Positions 1 to 7,626 of a stretch of DNA of 26,008 nucleotides are shown piece after piece. The stretch comes from Veillonellaceae bacterium. GTDB lineage: Bacteria; Bacillota; Negativicutes; Veillonellales; Veillonellaceae. The position numbers and the translations under genes are program-made. A model generated the notes under the pieces. That model saw nothing but the letters and a program-made list of their open reading frames with translations. It made no database searches and was not told where the DNA came from. The stretch lies in assembly GCA_900765165.1 (NCBI GenBank), contig CAAFQR010000082.1, forward strand, positions 1 through 26,008. Reading direction: 5' to 3'. Within the stretch, counting starts at the first letter, position 1. Every line of letters begins with the position of its first letter.

Positions 1-579
1 CACCCTGGCTACCCCGACTTGCTTGGCTTTGGCCGCCGCGCCTTAGCCATTACGCCGGCCGACGCGGAAGCCTATGTGCTCTACCAAGTAGGAGCGTTGC
101 AAGCCTTCTGCCACGCGAACGGCGTGAAGCTGCAACACGTAAAGCTGCACGGTGCTTTTTATAACACCGCTTGCGTGACACCTAAATTAGCCGATGCGGT
201 GTTAAACGCCATCGCTGCCTTACCGGATACACCGGCCGTCATGGCCTTAAGCGGTAGCTATATCGCGAAAGAAGGTCAAAAACGAGGCATTCCGGTTATT
301 CAAGAAGTGTTCGCCGACCGCGGCTACACCGATGAAGGTACGTTGGTACCGCGCAGTGAGCCGGGCGCCTTCGTAAAAGACCCGGAGGAAGCCTTACAGC
401 GTATCCTCCAAATGGTCAACGAAGGCACGGTAACGACCAACACCGGCAAGGTTATCCCTATCGTAGCCGATTCCGTTTGTGTTCACGGCGATAATCCATC
501 CGCCGTTGCCTTTACCGACGCCCTCCGCAAGGGCCTGACGAAAGCGGGCCTTACGGTAGCGAACTTCCAAAGCCGTTAA
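1..579 (+). CDS. pxpA: 5-oxoprolinase subunit A (LamB/YcsF family), 5' part missing
   Basis: The gene begins before the window; the open frame runs from base 1 and 192 residues remain of a family usually about 250 long. The first visible residues, HPGYPDLLGFGRR, are a LamB/YcsF family signature (HPGxPD.xGFGRR). HGAFYN and a C-terminal VCVHGDNP also fit the family. PxpA works with PxpB and PxpC as an ATP-dependent 5-oxoprolinase in the cytosol, opening pyroglutamate to glutamate. An NRAMP-like transporter and both partner subunits follow, which supports the call. A TTG near base 19 could be mistaken for a start but lies inside the conserved signature, so it is not one. Confidence 0.93.
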   Translation, partial: HPGYPDLLGFGRRALAITPADAEAYVLYQVGALQAFCHANGVKLQHVKLHGAFYNTACVTPKLADAVLNAIAALPDTPAVMALSGSYIAKEGQKRGIPVIQEVFADRGYTDEGTLVPRSEPGAFVKDPEEALQRILQMVNEGTVTTNTGKVIPIVADSVCVHGDNPSAVAFTDALRKGLTKAGLTVANFQSR

Positions 580-669
580 ATCTGAGCATTGTGTTTCAGA
601 GGCAGTTTATTTCAGAGGCAATCGCCTTTACTCCTGTCGTTAAGCCTTTGTGATTAACGTAGCTAAGAG

Positions 670-697
670 ATAGCCGGTTAGTCGTGTGGCCGGCTAT
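670..697 (+). terminator. hairpin after pxpA, weak terminator or processing site
   Basis: An 8-bp perfect inverted repeat, ATAGCCGG with CCGGCTAT, has a 12-base loop and lies 90 bases after the pxpA stop. It is not followed by a run of T, so it may be a partial terminator or an mRNA-stability element rather than a full stop. A smaller inverted repeat, CGTTAA/TTAACG, lies just upstream at 638-659. Confidence 0.35.
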
Positions 698-778
698 TCC
701 CTATAGCGTAACCAATCCTAAGGGTTTATATAGATTTACATTTCAAGTGAGAGAGAACAGAAAAGGGGGAAGATTATT

Positions 779-1978
779 ATGAATCAACCGAGCACTAACA
801 AGAAATCTCTGTCTGTGTTAATCGGCGCGGCGTTCTTGATGGCTACTTCGTCCATCGGCCCGGGCTTCATGACGCAGACCGCCGCGTTTACTGCGAAGTA
901 CCAAGCTGACTTTGCTTTCGTAATCGCTGCATCCGTTATCTTATCCTACATTGCTCAGCTCAATGTATGGAGCATCATCACCGTTTCTAAGCTGCGCGGT
1001 CAAGATATTGCGAACCGCGTATTACCTGGCCTCGGTTATTTCGTCGCCTTCCTCGTAGCCCTCGGTGGCTTGGCGTTCAACATCGGTAACATCGGTGGTG
1101 CCGCCCTCGGCATGAACGTAATGTTCGGCATCAACATCGACGCCGCGGCTATCGTGTCCGCCGTTATCGGCATTATCGTCTTCATGTCCCGTTCCGCCGC
1201 TGCCGGCCTGGACCGTCTGACTAAGTACTTAGGCATCCTCATGTTAGTCCTCATCGGCTATGTAACGGTTATTTCCGTACCGCCGGTAGGCACTGCCGTA
1301 GCCCGCACCGTAATGCCCACCCATTACCAGTGGCTCGCTACCATCACCCTCGTAGGTGGTACCGTTGGTGGTTACATCACCTTTGCCGGTGGCCATCGTT
1401 TGGTTGACGCCGGTATCGTTGGTAAGGAAAACCTCGGTCAGGTTCGCCGCTCCGCAACGCTGGGTATCGGTATCGACTTGACGGTGCGTGTCCTCTTCTT
1501 CCTCGCCGTATTAGGCGTTGTATCCCAGGGCGCATTACTTGATGCTTCCAACCCGGCTGCTGATGCCTTCCGTATTCCGGCCGGTGAAATTGGCTATCGT
1601 CTCTTCGGCCTCGTGTTCTTCTGTGCCGCTCTTACCTCGGTAGTAGGCGCTGCGTACACGTCCGTATCGTTCTTAAAAACCTTATTCAAACCTGTAGGCG
1701 ACCATGAAAACCTGTGGATTATGGGCTTCATCGCTGCGTCCACCGCGATTTTGATCCTCCTCGGCAAACCGGCTGCGTTGCTTATCATCGCCGGTTCCTT
1801 GAATGGCTTGATCTTGCCGGTAACCTTGGCCGTTATGCTTATCGCCGCTAAGAAAACGAACATCGTTGGCGATTACAAGCACAATGCCTTCCTCTACTGG
1901 GCTGGCTGGGCTGTAGTTGTCATCACCGCCTACATCGGCATTACGTCCTTATCCGGCTTCGCTAAACTCATCGGCTAA
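779..1978 (+). CDS. NRAMP-fold transporter, YcsG type, probably linked to 5-oxoproline
   Basis: This 399-residue protein is hydrophobic throughout, with about ten or eleven likely membrane segments. The first segment carries SSIGPGFMTQTAAFTAKY, as in the YcsG branch of the NRAMP (divalent metal/proton symporter) family. The TM1 motif of true NRAMP metal transporters is DPGN; here it is GPGF. The TM6 region reads GGYITFAGGHR instead of the usual A-M-P-H type metal site. In Bacillus subtilis ycsG sits in the ycsF/kipI/kipA cluster, and here the gene lies between pxpA and pxpB. I infer a role in uptake of 5-oxoproline or a related acid rather than of a metal; the substrate is unproven. ATG start; a purine-rich AAAAGGGGGAAG lies upstream. 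Confidence 0.85.
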   Translation: MNQPSTNKKSLSVLIGAAFLMATSSIGPGFMTQTAAFTAKYQADFAFVIAASVILSYIAQLNVWSIITVSKLRGQDIANRVLPGLGYFVAFLVALGGLAFNIGNIGGAALGMNVMFGINIDAAAIVSAVIGIIVFMSRSAAAGLDRLTKYLGILMLVLIGYVTVISVPPVGTAVARTVMPTHYQWLATITLVGGTVGGYITFAGGHRLVDAGIVGKENLGQVRRSATLGIGIDLTVRVLFFLAVLGVVSQGALLDASNPAADAFRIPAGEIGYRLFGLVFFCAALTSVVGAAYTSVSFLKTLFKPVGDHENLWIMGFIAASTAILILLGKPAALLIIAGSLNGLILPVTLAVMLIAAKKTNIVGDYKHNAFLYWAGWAVVVITAYIGITSLSGFAKLIG

Positions 1979-2020
1979 GCCACGAACTGGGTTTACGACT
2001 AAGTTCATCGTTACAACCTA

Positions 2021-2082
2021 ACAGACCGTGAATACCGCGCCGCATCTTGACGGTCCGTTATTTCACGGTCTGTCTGTTTTTT
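2021..2082 (+). terminator. rho-independent terminator after the NRAMP-like gene
   Basis: A 12-bp perfect stem (ACAGACCGTGAA at 2021-2032 with TTCACGGTCTGT at 2062-2073) is followed by CTGTTTTTT. The loop is long, about 29 bases. It ends only 36 bases before pxpB and I see no clear promoter in between, so some read-through into pxpBC is likely. Confidence 0.75.
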
Positions 2083-2118
2083 ATCCTATAAAATAACTAG
2101 AAGAGTGAAGGTGTTACT

Positions 2119-2862
2119 ATGATGGATTCCATTACCTACGCGCCGGTTGGCGACAGCGCCGTTACCGCCGTGTTTGGCAATACCATTGCCATCGATATTA
2201 ATCATCGCATCCGCCGCACGGTGCAGCTGTTGACCGACGCCGCGCCGGACGGCATTGAAGAATTAGTGCCTACATATTGTTCGCTATTGGTGGCTTACAA
2301 CCCGTTGGTCTTGTCGTACGATAAGGTCTGTGAAATCATCGCCACTGCCGCCGCTACGCCGGACGATAATACATCGGAGCGCACGGTGCGGGTCATCGAG
2401 ATTCCCACGCTGTACGGCGGCGATTACGGCCCCGATTTGGAGTTTGTGAGCCGGCATGCCGGCCTCAGTGCCGACGAAGTAGTGAAGCGTCACAGCCGTC
2501 CCGATTACCCGGTGTATATGCTGGGGTTCATTCCGGGCTTTGCGTATTTAGGTGGCATGGATGAATCCATTGCGGCGCCGCGCTTATCGTCGCCCCGTAC
2601 GCACGTGCCGAAGGGCTCTGTAGGCATTGCCAACACCCAAACCGGCGTATACCCTACCGTGTCCCCCGGTGGCTGGCAGCTCATTGGCCGCACGCCTATT
2701 GAGTTATATGACGAACGCAAAGCCCAGCCGGCTCTCTTGCAGGCCGGTGACTACGTGCATTACGCGCCCATTACGGAAGAAGAATACTTGGCTATTCAAG
2801 CCGATGTAGATAATTATGTTGTGAAGACGTATGTGAAAAAGGAGAGTGAACTTTGTGAGTAA
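2119..2862 (+). CDS. pxpB: 5-oxoprolinase subunit B (KipI family)
   Basis: This 247-residue protein is close to the usual length of the family. The N-terminal part (YAPVGDSAVTAVFG) and the core motif at about residues 134-180 (YMLGFIPGFAYLGG, then RTHVPKGSVGIANTQTGVYP and SPGGWQLIGRTP) are the hallmark of the KipI/carboxyltransferase subunit 1 fold. It pairs with PxpC and PxpA for ATP-dependent hydrolysis of 5-oxoproline; in Bacillus the homologue KipI was first described as an inhibitor of sporulation kinase KinA. A GAAGGTG ribosome site precedes a double ATG, so a start at the second ATG (2122) is possible. The end overlaps pxpC by 8 bases, which suggests translational coupling. Confidence 0.94.
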   Translation: MMDSITYAPVGDSAVTAVFGNTIAIDINHRIRRTVQLLTDAAPDGIEELVPTYCSLLVAYNPLVLSYDKVCEIIATAAATPDDNTSERTVRVIEIPTLYGGDYGPDLEFVSRHAGLSADEVVKRHSRPDYPVYMLGFIPGFAYLGGMDESIAAPRLSSPRTHVPKGSVGIANTQTGVYPTVSPGGWQLIGRTPIELYDERKAQPALLQAGDYVHYAPITEEEYLAIQADVDNYVVKTYVKKESELCE

Positions 2863-4012
2863 ATTACTTTTCGAAGACCCTGGCTTTTTCACCACCATTC
2901 AGGACGCAGGCCGCGCCGGTTACCAACAATACGGCATGCCGGTAGCCGGTGTTATGGATAGCGAAAGCTACCTCTTAGGACAGCGCCTGGTAGGCAATGT
3001 GCCTGCCGACGCGTGTCGCGTCGTGTCGCAGGTTGCCACTAACGGCAAGTCCACTGCTGCAGCCGGTGCTAACGTCAGCGGCGTCGCATCAGCTGCAAAA
3101 AAGGCTAAGCCTATCGGCCTTGGTGCCCTGGAATGCACCTTTACGCCGCCGACGTTCACCGTCGCTGATGGTCCTTGTGTCGTTGCCTTTACCGGCGCTA
3201 ATATGGCACCGACCGTCAACGGATCGGCCGTTCCGCTAAATACGCCGATTCGCCTTCAAGTAGGCGATACGGTATCCGGTTCGCCCACCGATGTAGCTAC
3301 GTCAGGCCTTCGCATGTATATCGCTGTTCGCGGTGGCTTCGACGTTGCCCTCGTCAATAACAGTGCGTCTACGCACACAAAGGCCGGCATTGGTGGTCTT
3401 GAAGGCCGTCGCTTACAGACCGGCGATGAATTAGTGTTAGGCGATAAACGTCGCCCTAGTGGCTTAGATTTTGGCGGCTTACCGGCATTACAGGTAACGC
3501 CGGACTACGTAGCCCCTTATGAGAAGCCCTTAACGCTGCGTGTCGTGTTAGGTCCGCAAGCGGACCGGTTTACTGAAGAAGCGGCTGCTATCTTAGAGCG
3601 CCAAGCCTACACCATCACACCGTCATCGGATCGCATGGGCTATCGCCTAGATGGCGAACCATTACCGCATACGGACGGTGCGGATATTATTTCAGACGGC
3701 GCCGTATTCGGATCGATTCAGGTGCCTAATAACGGCCAGCCCATTATCCTCATGGCAGACCGTCAGACTACCGGCGGTTACACCAAGATTGCCACAGTGA
3801 TCACGCCGGACTTGCCGGTCATCGCCCAAGCAGGGCCGGGGAAGGCGGTTCATTTCAAAGTGATTAGCGTTGAGGAATCTCATGAAATCTACAAAGACTA
3901 TTTAAAGACACTGGCGGCGACTGTCGTGGCGACGCCGGTAGCGGGAAAATTGAAGGACGTGGCCATTGGAGGGGTTCATTTCACCGTGGCTGTCCAAGAA
4001 ATTAAGCAGTAA
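2855..4012 (+). CDS. pxpC: 5-oxoprolinase subunit C (KipA family)
   Basis: This 385-residue protein is the PxpC/KipA (carboxyltransferase subunit 2) partner of PxpB. LLFEDPGFFTTIQDAGRAG at the N-terminus and the later blocks RVVLGPQADRF, SDRMGYRLDG and IISDGAVFGSIQVPNNGQP are typical. I placed the start at GTG 2855 because AAAAAGGAG ends 10 bases before it; the in-frame GTG at 2846 lies 1 base after that site, which is too close. The protein is about 50 residues longer than usual. Residues about 55-90 form an Ala/Lys-rich stretch (around ATNGKSTAAAGANVSG) that interrupts the region where relatives run straight into the strand before TGANMAP. No frameshift is visible. Confidence 0.93.
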   Translation: MSKLLFEDPGFFTTIQDAGRAGYQQYGMPVAGVMDSESYLLGQRLVGNVPADACRVVSQVATNGKSTAAAGANVSGVASAAKKAKPIGLGALECTFTPPTFTVADGPCVVAFTGANMAPTVNGSAVPLNTPIRLQVGDTVSGSPTDVATSGLRMYIAVRGGFDVALVNNSASTHTKAGIGGLEGRRLQTGDELVLGDKRRPSGLDFGGLPALQVTPDYVAPYEKPLTLRVVLGPQADRFTEEAAAILERQAYTITPSSDRMGYRLDGEPLPHTDGADIISDGAVFGSIQVPNNGQPIILMADRQTTGGYTKIATVITPDLPVIAQAGPGKAVHFKVISVEESHEIYKDYLKTLAATVVATPVAGKLKDVAIGGVHFTVAVQEIKQ

Positions 4013-4023
4013 CCCTAACGAAA

Positions 4024-4056
4024 TCGCCGTCAGCGATGGAGGCTCATCGCTGGCGA
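4024..4056 (+). terminator. hairpin after pxpC, possible weak terminator
   Basis: CAGCGATG (4031-4038) pairs with CATCGCTG (4045-4052) around a 6-base loop, and TCGC/GCGA extends the stem past a small bulge. The bases that follow (AACGAGTTTGAAAT) contain no strong T run, so termination may be partial. Confidence 0.4.
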
Positions 4057-4102
4057 AACGAGTTTGAAATACAACTTCATAATGCATCTCTTCAAAAAAC
4101 AG

Positions 4103-4130
4103 TTGAGAATTTCCACGAATGGTATACAAT
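4103..4130 (+). promoter_or_regulatory. sigma-70-type promoter for alr
   Basis: TTGAGA (4103-4108) and TACAAT (4125-4130) are separated by 16 bases; each matches the consensus at 5 of 6 positions. The expected transcript starts near 4137, about 60 bases before the alr start codon. Confidence 0.6.
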
Positions 4131-4197
4131 AACAAGTAGTATTATACGCCCCGATGCAGGGCCTCAGCCGTCGGGACTGTTTACACAGAGGTGACTT

Positions 4198-5307
4198 ATG
4201 AGACCGACACATATTGAAATAGATACAGCGATTATTCGCGAAAACTTACGTAAAATCAAAGACAGCTTGCCGGAATGGAGCACGAGCACGGCCATCGTGA
4301 AGGCCAATGCATACGGCCACGGTAGCGTTATGGTAGGTCGCATTGCTGCCGAAGAAGGCTATGAATCCTTAGCCGTTGCCTTCCCTGAGGAGGCATTACC
4401 GCTCCGTGCGGCCGGCATTACCTTGCCGATTTATTTGTTGGGCATTACGTTGCCCCAGTCCTATGATTTGATTATCGAAGGTCATTCTCGTCCGGCCGTT
4501 TGCGAATCTACGGATTTGGAAGCGCTGGAAGAATGCGCCGCTCGTCACGATGCTATCGTGGACTGCTGTATTGCCGTCGACACAGGCATGCACCGTATCG
4601 GCATTCGCCCGGAAGATGCAGTGGCGTTTATGAATAAAGTCGAATCGTACCCGCATTTGCGCGTCGATGGCTTCTTCTCGCATATGGCATGCGCCGATTC
4701 GGCAGACAAAGCCAGTGCGTTAAAACAGACCGAAGCGTTCCGCTCCATGGTAACGGCGGTGCGTCAGGTTCGTGATGATCCGTTCCGCTTCTCCATGGCA
4801 AATAGCGCCGGCTTGTTGGCTATTAAAGATAGTCTCTTCACCGACGCTCGTCCGGGCATTATCCAGTACGGAATCACGCCGTCACTAGAAGTGCCGAACC
4901 GCTTAGGCTTGCGCCCGGCGCTGAGCTTATACAGCAAGGTTGTACACGTACAGCACTTGCCTGCCGGCGAACGGGTTGGCTACGGCGGCACGTACTTAAC
5001 GGAACGTCCGACGACCATTGCCACGATTCCGGTTGGCTACGCCGACGGCATTCCGCGCAGCTTGTCCAATCGCGGCTCTGTGTTGATTCACGGCGTTCGC
5101 TGTCCTTTTGCCGGTCGCGTTTGTATGGACCAGCTTATGGTGGCTGTACCGGACGGCGTAAAGGTTGCCCCTGGTGACGAAGTTGTCATCATCGGTCAGC
5201 AAGGCCACGAAAGCATTACAGTCCTTGAAATGGCTACCTTAACCGGTACTATTCCTTATGAAATTTTCTGCGGCTTTACCGAACGTGTACCGCGTGTGTA
5301 TATCTAA
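4198..5307 (+). CDS. alr: alanine racemase
   Basis: This 369-residue protein has the normal length for a PLP-dependent alanine racemase, which interconverts L- and D-alanine in the cytosol for peptidoglycan. The PLP lysine is K35 in TAIVKANAYGHG and the second catalytic base is Y262 in VGYGGTY. IAVDTGMHRIG and VCMDQLMV also fit the family. AGAGGTG lies about 6 bases before the ATG. The gene has its own promoter upstream and a hairpin terminator directly downstream, so it is probably a single-gene unit. It shares no pathway with its neighbours. Confidence 0.96.
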   Translation: MRPTHIEIDTAIIRENLRKIKDSLPEWSTSTAIVKANAYGHGSVMVGRIAAEEGYESLAVAFPEEALPLRAAGITLPIYLLGITLPQSYDLIIEGHSRPAVCESTDLEALEECAARHDAIVDCCIAVDTGMHRIGIRPEDAVAFMNKVESYPHLRVDGFFSHMACADSADKASALKQTEAFRSMVTAVRQVRDDPFRFSMANSAGLLAIKDSLFTDARPGIIQYGITPSLEVPNRLGLRPALSLYSKVVHVQHLPAGERVGYGGTYLTERPTTIATIPVGYADGIPRSLSNRGSVLIHGVRCPFAGRVCMDQLMVAVPDGVKVAPGDEVVIIGQQGHESITVLEMATLTGTIPYEIFCGFTERVPRVYI

Positions 5308-5318
5308 GCTTGTTCATG

Positions 5319-5360
5319 ACCCATGCGGTGACCTTTCGATCATCGTCATGGGTTTCTTTT
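5319..5360 (+). terminator. terminator between alr and guaD
   Basis: ACCCATGCGGTGA (5319-5331) pairs with TCATCG-T-CATGGGT (5340-5353), with one G-T pair and one bulged T, around an 8-base loop. TTTCTTTT follows. It ends about 8 bases before the guaD ribosome site, so it could also work as an attenuator for guaD. Confidence 0.65.
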
Positions 5361-5381
5361 GTGTATTCAGGAGGTGTTGTT

Positions 5382-6674
5382 ATGGGCTTGCAGGTATTTT
5401 TAGGAACCTTTTTATCACCGGATACGCCAACGACGTTGACCACGTGTACGGCGCTAGTGGTCCGCAACGGCGTCATCTTACGTCGCTGCACCACCGCTGA
5501 CGAAGCGACCGCCTTGGTGGCCGAGCTCGGTCACGGGCCAGATATTACCTATATCGACGGCGGTAACGGGCTCTTCATCCCTGGCTTTGCGGACATTCAT
5601 TGGCATGCACCGCAATTTGCCAACCTCGGCGTAGGCCTCGATTTACCCTTATTGCCGTGGCTCGAGAAATATACCTTTCCCGAAGAAGCGCGCTTTAAGG
5701 ACCTCGATTACGCGAACGCCGTCTTCGATAAGCTCCTCGCTTCTCTCCTAGCCAGCGGCACTACGTCGTCAGTTATCTTCGGCTCCTTGCACCGTGAAGC
5801 GACGGAACAGCTCATGGCGCGCCTTGCCCAAACAGGCCTTCGCGCCTTTGTTGGTAAGGTCAACATGGACCGCAACGCGCCGGACTACTACATTAACAAC
5901 ACCGCCGATGACCTAGCCGACACCAAGGCGTGGCTTACGAGCACCGTCGACGCTTACGAACTGGTAAAGCCCATTATCACACCGCGCTTTGTACCGACCT
6001 GTACGCCGGAGCTCATGACGGGCTTAGGCCGCTTAGCCGATGAATACGATGTACCGGTACAGTCCCACTTATCAGAAAACCAAGATGAGATCAAATGGGT
6101 ATCTCAGCTTCATCCGGAAGCGGAGGATTACCTCGATGTGTATCGCCGTTTTGGCCTGTTGCGCCCTGGCAAGACCATTATGGCCCACTGCGTATGGTCT
6201 GATGACAAAGAGCGCGCTATGCTCGCCGAAGAAGGCGTCATCGCCGCTCATGCGCCGACGTCCAATAACAACTTAGGCTCCGGCCTCGCCAGCGTACGTC
6301 GCCTTCTTGATGACGGCGTGAAGGTAGGCCTTTGCACAGACATTGCCGGCGGTCACACCCTCTTTATGGGCGAAGTCATCGCCGCTGCGGCGTCTGTTGC
6401 CAAGCTGCGTGAAACACTATACGGCGATGCACCGGTAACACTGCGCGAATTATGGTACTTAGCCACCCATGGCGCGGGATTCTTCGGGCCGGTTGGTGAT
6501 TTCAAGGAAAATAGCTTGGCAGATCTACTCCTCATCGACGACAGCGACCTCCAAGCGTTAGATCCGCATCAGCGCACGCCGGAGGAACGTTTGCAGCGCT
6601 TCCTCTACAACGGCGGCCCTCAACATATTAAGGCCACCTACGTAAAAGGCCAGCTCATCCAGCGCAGCTTATAA
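5382..6674 (+). CDS. guaD: guanine deaminase (amidohydrolase family)
   Basis: This 430-residue cytosolic zinc enzyme hydrolyses guanine to xanthine and ammonia. The metal site is visible as GFADIHWHAPQ, with H73 and H75; AHCVWSDD and GLCTDIAGG supply later metal and catalytic residues. The block VNMDRNAPDYYI, where relatives read VxMDRNxPxxY, points to guanine deaminase rather than another amidohydrolase. The start at 5382 is chosen because AGGAGGTG lies 5 bases upstream. The frame stays open back to 5310, but that part is the alr terminator. Nearby genes for a MobA-like protein and an M20 amidohydrolase make a purine/ureide salvage theme plausible, by inference only. Confidence 0.93.
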   Translation: MGLQVFLGTFLSPDTPTTLTTCTALVVRNGVILRRCTTADEATALVAELGHGPDITYIDGGNGLFIPGFADIHWHAPQFANLGVGLDLPLLPWLEKYTFPEEARFKDLDYANAVFDKLLASLLASGTTSSVIFGSLHREATEQLMARLAQTGLRAFVGKVNMDRNAPDYYINNTADDLADTKAWLTSTVDAYELVKPIITPRFVPTCTPELMTGLGRLADEYDVPVQSHLSENQDEIKWVSQLHPEAEDYLDVYRRFGLLRPGKTIMAHCVWSDDKERAMLAEEGVIAAHAPTSNNNLGSGLASVRRLLDDGVKVGLCTDIAGGHTLFMGEVIAAAASVAKLRETLYGDAPVTLRELWYLATHGAGFFGPVGDFKENSLADLLLIDDSDLQALDPHQRTPEERLQRFLYNGGPQHIKATYVKGQLIQRSL

Positions 6675-6745
6675 ACAGGGCTATCTTCGCGGACTTTGGC
6701 ATACTAAAATCGCACTTTTGGCCGTCCTTATGCAATTTATATATA

Positions 6746-6767
6746 GACAATTGTCCATGTATACATG
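6746..6767. promoter_or_regulatory. two abutting perfect palindromes upstream of mobA, candidate operator
   Basis: GACAATTGTC (6746-6755) and CATGTATACATG (6756-6767) are perfect palindromes of 10 and 12 bases that touch each other in the AT-rich leader of the next gene. A possible -10 (TATGAT, 6799-6804) lies downstream with only a weak -35. The arrangement suits binding of a dimeric repressor, but no regulator is identified. Confidence 0.4.
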
Positions 6768-6845
6768 AATCAACTTTATTATCACTATGCGTTTATGGTA
6801 TGATTGTATTAGGAAAAGTCATTTTGAAAAAGAGGGGGTTTTTGT

Positions 6846-7496
6846 ATGTACGATGTCATCAATACGTTACAACCGGTCATCCTCGCGGGCAACAACAGCT
6901 CCCGCATGGGATATAACAAAGTATTTGCTAAATTTGGCGATGAAACGTTAATTGAAACCATTTACACTTTGCTTAATTTTTCCTTTGAACGGGATCCGAT
7001 TATCGTAACGGACAACAAAACGTTGTTTGATCGCTTCGAACCGTTGAAGGACGCCCACGTTGTTGAGGATAAGTATCCAGGGCACAATACCTTAGGCGCT
7101 GTGGCTACGGCTTTTGAAAGCTGCGATGCGGACAACCTATTCGTTATTGGTGTGGACATGCCTTTCCTCTCTTTGGTGGTTCTTGAACGCATGGTAGCTA
7201 ATCAGGGCATTGCGCAGGTAGTAGTGCCCATGCTGGACGGCGAAGATATTTGCCTCCACGCTGTTTACAATCGTCAGCTCTTGCCGCTTATGAAGGAAAA
7301 GATTGCTGCCGGTGAAATCAAGCTCCACTCCCTGTTCGGCGAAGTACCGCTGTTACAGTTGCCGCTGAAAGAAAACACCTTGGAAGCGGATATTTTCATC
7401 GATATTAATACGCCGGAAGATTTGGCGTACGCACAGGAACGCTTCAAAGAAGTGGCCGGTGCAGATACGGAAAAGATCTTGGTGCACAAACCATAA
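6846..7496 (+). CDS. mobA: molybdenum cofactor guanylyltransferase-like (MobA family)
   Basis: This 216-residue protein has the MobA/NTP-transferase fold. The nucleotide-binding loop is at residues 13-25, LAGNNSSRMGYNK, where the family has LAGGxSxRMGxxK; the second Gly is Asn here. GVDMPF carries the metal-binding Asp, and CLHAVYN matches the family block PLxAxY. IDINTPEDL closes the protein as in MobA. MobA attaches GMP from GTP to molybdopterin for enzymes such as formate dehydrogenase or DMSO reductase. No other cofactor gene is adjacent, so a different nucleotidyltransferase of this fold is possible. An AGAGGGGG ribosome site precedes the ATG. Confidence 0.8.
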   Translation: MYDVINTLQPVILAGNNSSRMGYNKVFAKFGDETLIETIYTLLNFSFERDPIIVTDNKTLFDRFEPLKDAHVVEDKYPGHNTLGAVATAFESCDADNLFVIGVDMPFLSLVVLERMVANQGIAQVVVPMLDGEDICLHAVYNRQLLPLMKEKIAAGEIKLHSLFGEVPLLQLPLKENTLEADIFIDINTPEDLAYAQERFKEVAGADTEKILVHKP

Positions 7497-7539
7497 TCGG
7501 TGTGCCACCAAATATAAATACTTATGCTAGCTCCTAACG

Positions 7540-7585
7540 AAAAGGACTTTGAACGCTCGTCCCTATTAGCGTTCAAAGTCCTTTT
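7540..7585. terminator. bidirectional terminator between mobA and the AIR-synthase-like gene
   Basis: A perfect 17-bp stem, AAAAGGACTTTGAACGC (7540-7556) with its complement (7569-7585), has a 12-base loop. One strand ends in TTTTC and the other in TTTTCG, so it can serve both converging genes. Confidence 0.85.
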
Positions 7586-7626
7586 CCTATCGTCTATGTA
7601 GTTGCCTGTAGCAAACGTAAGCTATC

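Noticed and set aside
1036..1254. Antisense open frames inside the transporter gene
   Set aside because: They lie opposite a well-supported gene, have no ribosome site and translate to biased sequence.
5310..5381. N-terminal extension of guanine deaminase
   Set aside because: The extra codons coincide with the alr terminator hairpin, and a strong ribosome site marks the start at 5382.
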